Positions 33,252 through 41,140 of a DNA stretch of 48,404 nucleotides are shown piece by piece; the first letter of the stretch is position 1; each line of letters opens with the position of its first letter. The stretch covers positions 1 through 48,404 of the forward strand of contig JBFLWY010000022.1 of the NCBI GenBank assembly GCA_040757355.1, in the 5' to 3' direction. The notes below the pieces were generated by a model. The model was not told where the DNA came from. It did no database searches and was given only the letters and a program-made list of their open reading frames with translations. Both the position numbers and the translations under genes were made by a program. Source of the DNA: DTYU01 sp040757355. GTDB lineage: Bacteria; Bacillota; Desulfotomaculia; Desulfotomaculales; Ammonificaceae.

Positions 33252-33257
33252 ATAGAC

Positions 33258-33287
33258 AAAAAGACGGACTTAGCCCGCCTTTTTCGT
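33258..33287. terminator. bidirectional terminator between convergent genes
   Basis: AAAAAGACGG and CCGCCTTTTT form a 10-position stem with one mismatch, ending in TTTTT on both strands. It serves the CAP-domain gene (plus) and the hypothetical gene on the minus strand. Confidence 0.75.
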
Positions 33288-33326
33288 TGCTGCGCCGGCC
33301 AACTGCCGGCCTCATTTTTTTTCCGT

Positions 33327-33836
33327 TCATTTAAAAGTATAAACCGGTACACCGTTGCTCGTCTGGCCGGCCTTTTTGTAGGCGTCTATCGAGTTAGGCA
33401 GCGCACCGCCTGAGCGAACGGCCATCTCTGTGAGCCGGCGGTTGAGTTCGCTGATCCATTTATTATCCTCGGAGGCAGCACTGCTCCTGGTTTTGAAGCG
33501 GAAGACACCGGGCGACGCCTCTTCAAAGTGTTCTCCAAGAGCGGCTGCGATTCCAGAAGTGGTAGCTTTTCCGGTAGCGGTTGGTTTATCATCTGTAACA
33601 GGTGCTTTGCCGATGATCGGTTTTCCGGCGTTAATATGCTTTTGGCGAACGGCGGCTTTTTCGGCAACGATGTGTTCTCCGGTTGTCGGAGCCGTCTCAG
33701 TCGTTGCCGTGCTCCCGGTTTCAGTCTCAGCGACTTCCTCCGAATCTCCTTCGCTTACGCAGGAATTTTCTTTTTTTGCACTTTTGGACTCGTCAATCCA
33801 AACCGGCCCTAATAATGGACGCCAATGCCACGGCAT
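33327..33836 (-). CDS. hypothetical protein, low-complexity acidic/threonine-rich
   Basis: No family recognised. The 169-residue product starts MPWHWRPLLGPVWIDESKSA, has a Glu/Thr/Ala-rich disordered middle (about 30-100) and a more ordered C-terminal part (about 105-169; FEEASPGVFRFKTRSSAASED, NKWISELNRRLTEMAVRSG) that ends in NGVPVYTFK. Start ATG 33836 is chosen because GGGGTG lies 7 nt upstream; the frame extends 20 codons further. There is no clear signal peptide. It is flanked by a terminator and a divergent cysteine-rich gene; a spore-associated role is only a guess. Confidence 0.55.
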   Translation of the reverse strand: MPWHWRPLLGPVWIDESKSAKKENSCVSEGDSEEVAETETGSTATTETAPTTGEHIVAEKAAVRQKHINAGKPIIGKAPVTDDKPTATGKATTSGIAAALGEHFEEASPGVFRFKTRSSAASEDNKWISELNRRLTEMAVRSGGALPNSIDAYKKAGQTSNGVPVYTFK

Positions 33837-34014
33837 TATCTTCACCCCGCAAAAAAGTATTTGTTTATTATACTGGCGGGGTCTGTTTTTGGTCATTACC
33901 CATCAAGCTTTTTTCACCACTTATTGTGGCCTGGCATGTAACCGTTAATCAATCGGCAACATAAACTGACACTAAAAGGTAGTCAACCAATAAATTGCCA
34001 GGGAGGTTTACAAA

Positions 34015-34596
34015 ATGTCGGACTTAGACTTCAGGGGATACGAAGTTGTTTGTATCGAAACCTTCAAGGTCTACGATTTTTGTTTTCAGGCGGAGCGCAG
34101 GGAAAACAACTGCTTTAACGTTGGCGCGTTAGAAATCCCGCAGGGGGCAACCATCCGGTGTAAAATTAAAGACGTTCAGTGTGAAGAAATTAGCCGTACA
34201 ACCCCTGACGAACAGGGCAGGTCAAATGTTACCTTTGCCATTACTGTTACGGCCAAGGTTAAGGTTTTGGACGCTAACGGGAACGTCATCTTTAGGGACA
34301 CGAAAACCTTCGGATTCACCAAGACTGTGGTCCTTTGCGCTCCTGAGGGTACCCAAACGGTGTGCTCTGTTGCCAACGCCAGTTGTGGTCCTTGTATACT
34401 GGTCGGAAACCAGATATGCTGCACCTTTGATCTCTGCATTATTATTCAGGTGGTGGCTGTGGTTAAGCTGTTGGTGCCCAGCTTCGGGTTCTGTGTTCCG
34501 AAGGTCTGTGAGGAGGTTGCGCCCCAGCCGCCGATTGTCTGTCCGCCCCCGCTCTTCCCGCCGCAGTGCCCTGACAAGAAATTTCACTCTTCGTAA
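34015..34596 (+). CDS. cysteine-rich protein, possible spore-surface component
   Basis: A 193-residue protein with about 16-17 cysteines, no signal peptide and no CXXCH haem sites. A beta-rich N-terminal part (CIETFKVYDFCFQAERREN, IPQGATIRCKIKDVQCEE, VTFAITVTAKVKVLDANG) is followed by a hydrophobic cysteine-rich stretch (SCGPCILVGNQICCTFDLC, then LLVPSFGFCVPKVC) and a proline/cysteine tail. The lack of export signal with many cysteines resembles disulfide-crosslinked spore coat, exosporium or appendage proteins of Bacillota, but I recognise no specific family. It has a GGGAGG ribosome site, and a strong terminator follows. It is monocistronic. Confidence 0.7.
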   Translation: MSDLDFRGYEVVCIETFKVYDFCFQAERRENNCFNVGALEIPQGATIRCKIKDVQCEEISRTTPDEQGRSNVTFAITVTAKVKVLDANGNVIFRDTKTFGFTKTVVLCAPEGTQTVCSVANASCGPCILVGNQICCTFDLCIIIQVVAVVKLLVPSFGFCVPKVCEEVAPQPPIVCPPPLFPPQCPDKKFHSS

Positions 34597-34609
34597 CGTA
34601 GCAGGGACC

Positions 34610-34646
34610 GTAAAGGGACCGGTGCTTGTTGACCGGTCCCTTTTAC
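34610..34646 (+). terminator. strong terminator after the cysteine-rich gene
   Basis: GTAAAGGGACCGGT pairs with ACCGGTCCCTTTTAC (14 bp with one extra A) around an 8-nt loop. It lies between the plus-strand gene and the convergent feoB end, and may serve both. Confidence 0.85.
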
Positions 34647-34678
34647 GCTGCTTCAGGTAAAACTTTTCTTTTAGGAGT

Positions 34679-36490
34679 TTATAGTTCTTCGGGGATATGA
34701 ACTTCCTTGTTGCTTCTGTATTCGGCAAGAATCAGAGCTGCGATTAAGGCTGCGGCGCATACCCATCCGAGCAACCCGTACCGGTTTAATACATAGTTTA
34801 CAAACATGCCGGCGGTGACCGCGGTAGTTAACATAATCCCGGTAACCTTCAGCATGCTCCGCCACCCGAGTTCGCGCAGCAGAATGAGAAAGGTGGCCAG
34901 ACAGGGGAAGTATACAGCGAGAACGGTGCTGACCACTACAAGCTGTTCTGGTGTAAGGTTCAGCGGGGCCAGGATACCGAGTGCCACATCCTTCCTCAGG
35001 AAACCAAGGAGAAGTGCGACGGCCGCGTCTCCCGGAAGGGCGAAAAGCACTTTAAACGCCGGCTCTAATGCCCGGACCAGGAGGTGGACGACTCCTGAAA
35101 GATAAACCAGGTTAACCACCAGTATACCTGCCAGTATAAGTGGAATTGCTTCTTTCAAGAAGTGACTTATCCTCAGGTGTAACTTTCGGGCCAATACCTT
35201 TACTCCCGGAAGACGGTAGGGAGGAATTTCAACCAGAAGGGTGGGGGTAAATCCCCGCAGCTTCCGGTTTAGGACCAGGCCGAGAATAATCCAAATGCAG
35301 AGAAGGGTAAGAAATATGTTGGCAACGTAGATCCCCCCATGCCGGCCCACCAGAGCAAGAATCATTGCGGTTTGAGAAAAACAAGGGACGGCGGTGACCA
35401 TCAAGGTGGAGGCGATAAACTTCTGACGTCGGCTTTCCAGGTTTCGGATGGAAAGGGCGGCCGGGACGTTACAGCCGAGCCCGAGGACCATCGGGATAAT
35501 CGCATACCCATGCAGGCCTACACGGTGCATCAACCCGTCCAGGAGGACCGCGAGGCGGGGCAGGTACCCGAAGTCTTCGAGGAATCCCAATACGGCATAA
35601 AACGCAATAATGTATGGAAAAACAACCGCAAAGGGCACATAAAGCCCGGTGCTTAAAAGCCCCAGGGACTGGAGAAAGTCTATTTTTCCGTCAATAAGTT
35701 GTCCAATCAGTAAGTCGTGGGCAAGGCCCTGACAGTCGAGAGTAACGCTTAAACCCTCCAAGTAAGGGAGATACCATTGGTGAAAAAACGGTTCGAATAT
35801 GTAACTGATTAAACCTTCGCCGACAAGTCTTATTAGCTTAAAAGCGCCGAAAAGCACCGCTGCCCCGAAGATAAAACCGGAAAGCGGCATTACACTCAAA
35901 TCTTCGAGTTGTTCGAGCAGGGTGTGGTGGCGGTGGGTCACCTGCTGCACTCTACGAGCGATCCGGCCAACAGTGGCGAAGCGCTCATCGGGTGTCTGCC
36001 AGCCCACCTGTCCGGTTCGGGCTTCGGGGAGACGGGCGATGAGTTTTTTAATTCCCTGGCCGCTGATCGCGGCCGTCGGCACGACGGGAACGCCCAAAAT
36101 TGCCTCCAGTTCGGCCGCATCAATGATTATCCCTTTGTGTCTCGCCTCATCCCACATATTTAGCGCGATGATCACCGGCACTTGTCGCTCGAGTACCTCC
36201 AGCGTGAGATACAGGTTTCTTTCCAGATTAGTGGCGTCCACTACATTGATTATGACGTTACCCTGCGGAATCATGGCCACGGCAACTTCTTCAGCCTTAC
36301 ACGTGGGATCGAGGGTGTAGGAACCCGGTACGTCGATGACTTCGGCGCGTTCCCCGTTTAAATTAAGATAGCCTTTGATGTACTCAACAGTAGTGCCGGG
36401 GTAGTTTGAGGAGATAACCCGCGTGCCGGTAAGCTGCGAGAAGACGACACTCTTGCCGACGTTGGGGTTACCGACCAGCAGAATTCTCAT
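34679..36490 (-). CDS. feoB: ferrous iron transporter FeoB
   Basis: Fe2+ uptake membrane protein with an N-terminal G domain. G1 is GNPNVGKS, the switch I region VISSNYPGTTVEYIKG, G3 DVPGSYTL and G4 NMWD. A helical regulatory domain (about 165-210) leads to the membrane part with two Gate nucleoside-recognition domains (about 275-375 and 445-550) and a conserved LGLGCNVPAALSIRNLESRRQKF loop. At 603 residues it is at the short end of the family, but no block is missing. It overlaps feoA by 23 bp, and the order fur-feoA-feoB on the minus strand is one operon. No small FeoC-like gene follows. Confidence 0.95.
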   Translation of the reverse strand: MRILLVGNPNVGKSVVFSQLTGTRVISSNYPGTTVEYIKGYLNLNGERAEVIDVPGSYTLDPTCKAEEVAVAMIPQGNVIINVVDATNLERNLYLTLEVLERQVPVIIALNMWDEARHKGIIIDAAELEAILGVPVVPTAAISGQGIKKLIARLPEARTGQVGWQTPDERFATVGRIARRVQQVTHRHHTLLEQLEDLSVMPLSGFIFGAAVLFGAFKLIRLVGEGLISYIFEPFFHQWYLPYLEGLSVTLDCQGLAHDLLIGQLIDGKIDFLQSLGLLSTGLYVPFAVVFPYIIAFYAVLGFLEDFGYLPRLAVLLDGLMHRVGLHGYAIIPMVLGLGCNVPAALSIRNLESRRQKFIASTLMVTAVPCFSQTAMILALVGRHGGIYVANIFLTLLCIWIILGLVLNRKLRGFTPTLLVEIPPYRLPGVKVLARKLHLRISHFLKEAIPLILAGILVVNLVYLSGVVHLLVRALEPAFKVLFALPGDAAVALLLGFLRKDVALGILAPLNLTPEQLVVVSTVLAVYFPCLATFLILLRELGWRSMLKVTGIMLTTAVTAGMFVNYVLNRYGLLGWVCAAALIAALILAEYRSNKEVHIPEEL

Positions 36491-36731
36491 TAAGGACCTC
36501 CACGACGACCTTTTTAGCCAGGCCGAACCCGAGCGCTACCCGAGTTTGCTCTACGTTCACCACGACCGGCCCGTGAAGCGGCATTTCGCTGACCTTCACG
36601 ATCTCTTTCCCGGGAATGATGCCGAGTGCGTGAAGCCGTTTGGCGGCCTGCATGCCGCCGGTTATCTGGTGCACCCGGCCCCGGACCCCTTTCTTCAACT
36701 CTGGTAGCGTGCACTGCAAGGGACTATTCAC
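36468..36731 (-). CDS. feoA: FeoA-family SH3-like iron transport protein
   Basis: Small cytosolic SH3-like partner of FeoB. The 87 residues contain the FeoA core: LPELKKGVRGRVHQITGGMQAAKRLHALGIIPGKEI followed by MPLHGPVVVNVEQTRVALG and GLAKKVVVEV. I chose GTG 36731 because it forms a GTGA overlap with the fur stop codon and AGGAG lies just upstream; the longer frame to 36779 lies within fur. Expression is therefore coupled to fur upstream and to feoB downstream. Confidence 0.9.
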   Translation of the reverse strand: MNSPLQCTLPELKKGVRGRVHQITGGMQAAKRLHALGIIPGKEIVKVSEMPLHGPVVVNVEQTRVALGFGLAKKVVVEVLNENSAGR

Positions 36732-37180
36732 TTCTCCTGGTATCCTCCCTGTTGATATTTTTGGTTGCACTCGTGGCAAAGTCCTAGAATCTTTTGCGGC
36801 GATCCTACGGCAGCAAATTTATACCGCTTCCATAGTTCTCTCTCTAAATTTTTCATCGGTTCGGCGGAAAACTCAATTACACGGCCGCAACTGGTACAGA
36901 CCAGATGATGGTGGGTTTCGAAATGCCGTTCATAGTAATTCCGGTTTACGCCGAGGTCCAATTTACGCAAAAGGTCTGACTCAACCAACAGTTCTAAAGC
37001 CCGGTAAACCGATGCACGGGATGCTTTACCCCCGCGGGCCTTTATCCGGTCAAAGAGCTCTTCAGCACTGAAGTGATCGTGGAGGCTGCAGATCGCCTCG
37101 ATCACGGCTTTTCTTTCAGCAGTCAGCTTGCCGCCGCGGCTGGCAAGGAAATTGCGAAAGCTCTCGAGTTCCCTTGGCAT
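36728..37180 (-). CDS. fur: Fur-family ferric uptake regulator
   Basis: Metal-dependent repressor, here almost surely the iron sensor because it heads the feoAB operon. The winged helix (about 15-85; LTAERKAVIEAICSLHDHFSAEELFDRIKARGGKASRASVYRALELL) is followed by the metal/dimer domain with HFETHHHLVCTSCGRVIEF and a C-terminal CHEC pair, giving two CxxC zinc-site motifs. The 150-residue length is typical. A sigma-A promoter with an overlapping palindrome lies upstream, suggesting autoregulation of the whole operon. Confidence 0.92.
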   Translation of the reverse strand: MPRELESFRNFLASRGGKLTAERKAVIEAICSLHDHFSAEELFDRIKARGGKASRASVYRALELLVESDLLRKLDLGVNRNYYERHFETHHHLVCTSCGRVIEFSAEPMKNLERELWKRYKFAAVGSPQKILGLCHECNQKYQQGGYQEK

Positions 37181-37213
37181 CTGAAACGCTCCAATTGGGT
37201 TAATTCAGGCAAT

Positions 37214-37280
37214 TGAGATTGAGACTAAGTCTTATTCTCAAAACTAAGGCAATTATATCTGAAGAGTAATCCAAATTCAA
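37214..37280 (-). promoter_or_regulatory. fur-feoAB promoter with Fur box
   Basis: On the minus strand TTGAAT (37280-37275), a 17-bp spacer and TATAAT (37257-37252) form a near-consensus promoter. Immediately downstream, 37240-37214 holds TGAGAATAAGAC-TTA-GTCTCAATCTCA, an inverted repeat with 10 of 12 matching positions, placed over the expected transcription start. This is where a Fur operator should lie. Confidence 0.75.
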
Positions 37281-37408
37281 GATAAGTTATTGAAAAACGT
37301 CTTGCTTGGCGAGGTTCGCCGTAACCCGATGGGCCGTTCAGCACCGGGAGATGTGTATCGGCAAATTCTGTGGTGTCAGAGTAGTTAAACTCCCGTAAAA
37401 ATTAAGGT

Positions 37409-37434
37409 GGGAACCCTGGCGGTAGGGTTCCCAT
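37409..37434 (-). terminator. terminator of the DUF2680-like gene
   Basis: TGGGAACCCT pairs perfectly with AGGGTTCCCA around a 6-nt loop; on the minus strand it is followed by CCTTAATTTTTACG. It lies 37 bp after the stop of the minus-strand gene ending at 37471. Confidence 0.75.
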
Positions 37435-37470
37435 CCGAATGGTGGGGGATTCTTGGTGTTATTGAACTGC

Positions 37471-37878
37471 TCAGGTGCTCTGTTGTTCCTGTGCCCAAGG
37501 ACAGTTACCCTGGCAGCCGTACTGCCTGCCAAGACCTTTACCGAGTCCGCCGAACTGTCCTTTTCTCCCACGAAGAAAGCCGGGAATCATGTTCGGGTTC
37601 TGCTCCAGGTTTTGCCTGCAGCGGTCCAGACGTTCCTTCGCTGTCTGAGCCTGCTCCGAAGTGATGGCACCGGCTTCCAGGTACTTTTCGATAAGTTGCT
37701 GCTTAAGGTCAAGTATCTGTTTGCGGATCGCGACGATTTCCTGTACCTTTTCCGGCGCGATCGTAACGGCAGCCTGCGGCGCGGCGGACGTTGGATCCTG
37801 CTGCGCAAAAGCCGGGACGGCTGTTGCGACGACCAAAAGAAGCGCCAGCACCGCTAAAAGCTTTTTGTTTGACACCAT
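37471..37878 (-). CDS. secreted DUF2680-like small protein
   Basis: A secreted 135-residue protein: signal peptide 1-25 (ending VPAFA), an amphipathic helical hairpin (EKVQEIVAIRKQILDLKQQLIEKYLEAGAIT, SEQAQTAKERLDRCRQNL) and a glycine-rich tail. The helix plus GAITSEQAQ pattern is that of the YckD/DUF2680 family, whose function is unknown. A very strong AAAGGAGGTG site precedes the ATG. It is divergent from the activase gene with only about 100 bp between the starts. Confidence 0.75.
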   Translation of the reverse strand: MVSNKKLLAVLALLLVVATAVPAFAQQDPTSAAPQAAVTIAPEKVQEIVAIRKQILDLKQQLIEKYLEAGAITSEQAQTAKERLDRCRQNLEQNPNMIPGFLRGRKGQFGGLGKGLGRQYGCQGNCPWAQEQQST

Positions 37879-37984
37879 TAGTCACACCTCCTTTCGGGAG
37901 AAAATACCGTTTCACCTTTAGAATAGCCTGTGATTGTGGCCGAAATTTGAAGGAAGTGTTACAATTCTGTTAAACCTCGCGGGG

Positions 37985-39514
37985 GTGAATTTTCTGCTGA
38001 GCAAAAAGTTTTTTGTTAAACTTGTGCCACCGCGCCTGGGGGATAACCTGGCGGACTGCGACCGGCTGCTGTCGGCGCTTCTTGTTACCGCCGGCAAAGT
38101 ATCGGTTCCGCTCGGTCTGTTGCGGCGGTTGCCGGAGACATTACGCGCTGCGGAGTGGCGGGTTACGGCGATTCTAGGCCGGACCGAGGGAGGCTGGCGG
38201 TTGCAGGAGGTAGAGGCCGGGGATACCACTGCTTCCCACTTCGGCCTTGCTGTTGATGCGGGCACGACCACGATAGCCGCCGCAGTCGTTGATATGACCG
38301 CCGGCACTGTGCTTGCTGCTGCATCGGGGGAAAACATGCAGACCAGTGTGGGCGAGGATATCCTCACGCGGATTCTTGCTGCAGGCCAGCCGGGGGAGCT
38401 TGAGAGGCTGCAGGCGCTTCTGGTAATGAGCATCAATGAAGTGGCGGCACAGGCGGCAGCCGGGGCGGGCATTCGCGTTCGTGAGATCATGGCCGTTGCG
38501 GTAGGGGCTAACACAACGATGACGCACTTCTTGCTCGGCTTAGATCCAGCCAAGATCTGCCGGGAGCCTTACATTCCGGTTGCCAACGCCCCCGGCCTCT
38601 TCCGGGCGGCCGACTTAGGGTTGGCGGCTCACCCGGAAGCGGTGGTGTACTGCTTGCCGGGAGTGGGGAGTTACGTCGGCGGCGATGCCGTCGCAGGCGT
38701 ATTGGTCAGCGGTATGCATAACCGGGAAGAGGTATCACTTTTTGCCGATATCGGTACAAACGGTGAGGTCATTATCGGTGGCCGGAACTGGCTGGTTGCG
38801 GCTGCAGGCGCTGCAGGCCCGGCGTTTGAAGGCGGTGTGCTGCAACACGGCATGCGTGCGGCCCCAGGAGCGGTGTTCCGGGTGAAGATCCACCCGCAAA
38901 CGCATGAGGTTGATTACAGGGTGATAGGCGGGGTGAAAGCCCGCGGCCTTTGCGGATCTGCCGTGGTTGACAGCCTCGCCGGGATGCTTCTGGCGGGGAT
39001 TATCGACCGCGCCGGGCGCTTCCGCGACGGGAGAGAAGAATTTGTTGTTGTTCCTGCCGGGGAAGCAGAGTCAAGTGCCGACATTGTTATCACCCAGCAG
39101 GATATTAAAAACTTTCTGAAAACAAAAGGAGCCGTTAACGCTGCGGTCGAAACCTTGCTTGAAGCTGTGGGAGTAAAATTGCAAGCGATAAGCCGGTTCT
39201 ACGCGGGCGGTGCCTTTGGTGAGCACCTCGATGTGGAGGCCGCAGTAACCATCGGGCTTTATCCCGACCTCCCCCGAAATCGCATCGTGCTTTTGGGGAA
39301 TTCGTCGCTGGAGGGAGCAAAGCGAGCGCTGGTTTCTGAGGCAGCAAGGCGCAGCTTGACAAAAATCTGTGGGAGAATAACCTACTTTGAGCTGAACGCT
39401 AATGGGGACTTTATGACGCGCTTCGCCGGGAGTCAGTTCTTCCCGCACACCGACATTACCCTTTATCCTTCTGTGCAGAAAAAACTCCGGGGAGGCGGTA
39501 TTATCAAAGCATGA
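37985..39514 (+). CDS. RACo-like ASKHA activase lacking the 2Fe-2S domain
   Basis: C-terminal ASKHA ATPase part of the RACo/DUF4445 family, whose characterised members reductively reactivate corrinoid proteins of methyltransferases. FFVKLVPPRLGDNLADCDRLL is the usual linker, then LAVDAGTTTIAAAVVDM (phosphate 1), AVGANTTMTHFLLG, FADIGTNGEVIIGG (phosphate 2), GVKARGLCGSAVVDSL and FYAGGAFGEHLD. The N-terminal ferredoxin with its cysteine cluster, normally about 90 residues, is absent. The start is unsure: GTG 37985 has GCGGGG directly before it, and TTG 37934 would add FEGSVTILLNLAGV, which resembles the very beginning of such ferredoxins. No corrinoid protein or methyltransferase is near. Confidence 0.85.
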   Translation: MNFLLSKKFFVKLVPPRLGDNLADCDRLLSALLVTAGKVSVPLGLLRRLPETLRAAEWRVTAILGRTEGGWRLQEVEAGDTTASHFGLAVDAGTTTIAAAVVDMTAGTVLAAASGENMQTSVGEDILTRILAAGQPGELERLQALLVMSINEVAAQAAAGAGIRVREIMAVAVGANTTMTHFLLGLDPAKICREPYIPVANAPGLFRAADLGLAAHPEAVVYCLPGVGSYVGGDAVAGVLVSGMHNREEVSLFADIGTNGEVIIGGRNWLVAAAGAAGPAFEGGVLQHGMRAAPGAVFRVKIHPQTHEVDYRVIGGVKARGLCGSAVVDSLAGMLLAGIIDRAGRFRDGREEFVVVPAGEAESSADIVITQQDIKNFLKTKGAVNAAVETLLEAVGVKLQAISRFYAGGAFGEHLDVEAAVTIGLYPDLPRNRIVLLGNSSLEGAKRALVSEAARRSLTKICGRITYFELNANGDFMTRFAGSQFFPHTDITLYPSVQKKLRGGGIIKA

Positions 39515-39562
39515 CGGTCCCGGCTGAAAACCCCGCGGGAACAACAGGGGAGTCGTTCACGA

Positions 39563-39662
39563 CCCAGCACTCAATGGACTTCTTGCCCTTTGAAGGACAG
39601 ACCTTCATTGAGCTTAATGAAGGTTTCTTTTTTGAAGTTTAAAAGCCACGCTGAGTGCTGGG
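39563..39662. repeat. solo copy of the 100-bp palindromic repeat, inverted orientation
   Basis: A complete 100-bp element with perfect CCCAGCACTC and GAGTGCTGGG ends. The flanks are GTCGTTCACGA on the left and CTGTCAGTATCAGGTTGAAC on the right; these are the reverse complements of the right and left outer flanks of the dimeric copies elsewhere. It fills the gap between the activase and the DUF2225 gene. Confidence 0.9.
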
Positions 39663-39802
39663 CTGTCAGTATCAGGTTGAACGTCTATTGTCGAGGAGAA
39701 AACCGTTGAGCAGCGAACCGGCTTTTAACAAGGCTTTTCAAGCGCAAATCCAAACCCGGTAAGGCGGGTTTTGTGGCGTATTGACCTTTAAGGTGGCCTT
39801 AG

Positions 39803-40471
39803 ATGCTGATACCGCAGTTCTTCCGCATGCGCTGTCCCCAGTGCTATACCACTTTCCCGGCCGAAGTAATCCGGGATACCGGTTCGGGCGGGTTGCTTGA
39901 GAGTGACCTGTGCTACCGGGCGGGTGGTGTATTTGTCTATCCTTTTCTTGTGGTGGTCTGTCCCGGATGCCGCTTTGCCGCTTACTTTGAAGAGTTCGAG
40001 TCCTTGGGAGAGTTTCCGCGCTACAGTGAGTACCATCCAATAAAACGGGTGATGGGCGAGTTTTTACGGAACCAGCGCCGCCTTTACCCCGGTAGCGAAA
40101 AATACAGGTTGGCGGCAGGCGCGGCCCGGCGAAAAGGCGCACCGGCTATGCGCATCGCGCACTTGCACTTGCGCGGTTCGTGGTGCGCGCGGCAGGAAAA
40201 GAACCGGAAGGCAGAGAGCTACCATCAGGCAGAGGCTGTCCGGTACTTCCGTGAAGCTGCGGCCCAAGGATTGCGCGGCATAGAAGCGGCCTTTACCGCA
40301 TATCTGGTGGGGGAGCTCTGCCGCCGGCTGGGCCGGTTCACGGAAGCGCTGGAGGCTTTTTCAGAAGTTGAGGAAGGAACCCTGCCGGAGTGGCTGCGCC
40401 CGGGTTTCCGTGGTATGCGCGAGCGGGCGAGGCTGAAAGACGGCACCCCCCAATTGCTTCCCGGAAAATAA
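39803..40471 (+). CDS. DUF2225 protein
   Basis: A cytosolic protein of the DUF2225 family, function unknown. A zinc-ribbon-like N-terminus has MRCPQCYTTF and VVCPGCRFAAYFEEF, followed by helical, TPR-like repeats (ALEAFSEVEEGTLPEW). It is 222 residues, a usual length. A ribosome site AAGGTGG lies 7 nt before the ATG. A second DUF2225 domain occurs at 45333-46529 fused to a cyclic-nucleotide-binding domain, so the genome has at least two versions. Confidence 0.75.
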   Translation: MLIPQFFRMRCPQCYTTFPAEVIRDTGSGGLLESDLCYRAGGVFVYPFLVVVCPGCRFAAYFEEFESLGEFPRYSEYHPIKRVMGEFLRNQRRLYPGSEKYRLAAGAARRKGAPAMRIAHLHLRGSWCARQEKNRKAESYHQAEAVRYFREAAAQGLRGIEAAFTAYLVGELCRRLGRFTEALEAFSEVEEGTLPEWLRPGFRGMRERARLKDGTPQLLPGK

Positions 40472-40550
40472 TTTTGCGGTTTGGAGTTCTTTTCAACGTT
40501 CAACGTTGAGGGTTGTAGGTTTAACTGTTCATGTTTTCCCACGTTGGCTC

Positions 40551-40601
40551 TTGACATTTTATCTAATGATAAGGCATATTAATTGAGAAAGATTCTTAAT
40601 T
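40551..40601 (+). promoter_or_regulatory. zur-znu promoter with Zur/Fur-like operator
   Basis: TTGACA (40551-40556) and CATATT (40575-40580) at 18 bp form a promoter. Directly after it, AATTGAGAA-AGA-TTCTTAATT (40581-40601) is an inverted repeat matching at 8 of 9 positions. Its place between -10 and the start, ahead of a Fur-family gene and zinc transporter genes, marks it as the likely operator. Confidence 0.65.
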
Positions 40602-40705
40602 CAGCAACGAATACGCCTAAGAGGTATCTTCGTTCCTGGTCCACTTACTGTACCAGTTGAACTCGTTGCTACTTTATTTTAACTTCGGTCCCGGAGGGTA
40701 TGCGT

Positions 40706-41140
40706 GTGAATCTTAATCAGGTACTGGCCGGCTTTAAAGAAAAGGGTCTAAAGCTAACACCCCAACGGCAGCAAATCTTAAGAGTACTCTTGAAAGCCGG
40801 TGGACCGCTGACAGCGAAGGAGATCGCGGAACTCGTTCACAAGAGCTTTCCGAACGTCGGCCTTGGAACCGTTTACCGTACCCTCGACACGCTGAGAGAG
40901 TTCGGCCTCCTTGACGAAATCCTTTTCCCCGACGGCGGAAAACGCTTCGAGCTTCACCGGAAACACCGTCACCACCTCATTTGCCTCGGGTGCGGGCAAG
41001 CGGTGGCCTTTCCTTTTTGTCCGGCCGATTGTCTCGTGAAAGTGGCCGAGCAAAACCCGGATTTCGATGTCAGGGGGCATACTTTCGCGGTCTTCGGCTA
41101 CTGCGGGGAGTGCCGGAAGGTACAGCGGTCAGGAGGGTGA
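40706..41140 (+). CDS. Fur-family repressor, probably Zur
   Basis: Second Fur-family regulator of the window. The winged helix (KLTPQRQQILRVLLKAGGPLTAKEIAELVHKSFPNVGLGTVYRTLDTLREFGLL) is followed by HRKHRHHLICLGCGQAVAF and a C-terminal CGEC pair. Because it is the first gene of an operon with a zinc/manganese-type ABC importer, zinc sensing is the best inference; a manganese or peroxide sensor is less likely. I prefer GTG 40706 (7 nt after GGAGGG) to ATG 40700, which almost touches that site. Its TGA overlaps the next ATG by one base. Confidence 0.85.
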   Translation: MNLNQVLAGFKEKGLKLTPQRQQILRVLLKAGGPLTAKEIAELVHKSFPNVGLGTVYRTLDTLREFGLLDEILFPDGGKRFELHRKHRHHLICLGCGQAVAFPFCPADCLVKVAEQNPDFDVRGHTFAVFGYCGECRKVQRSGG

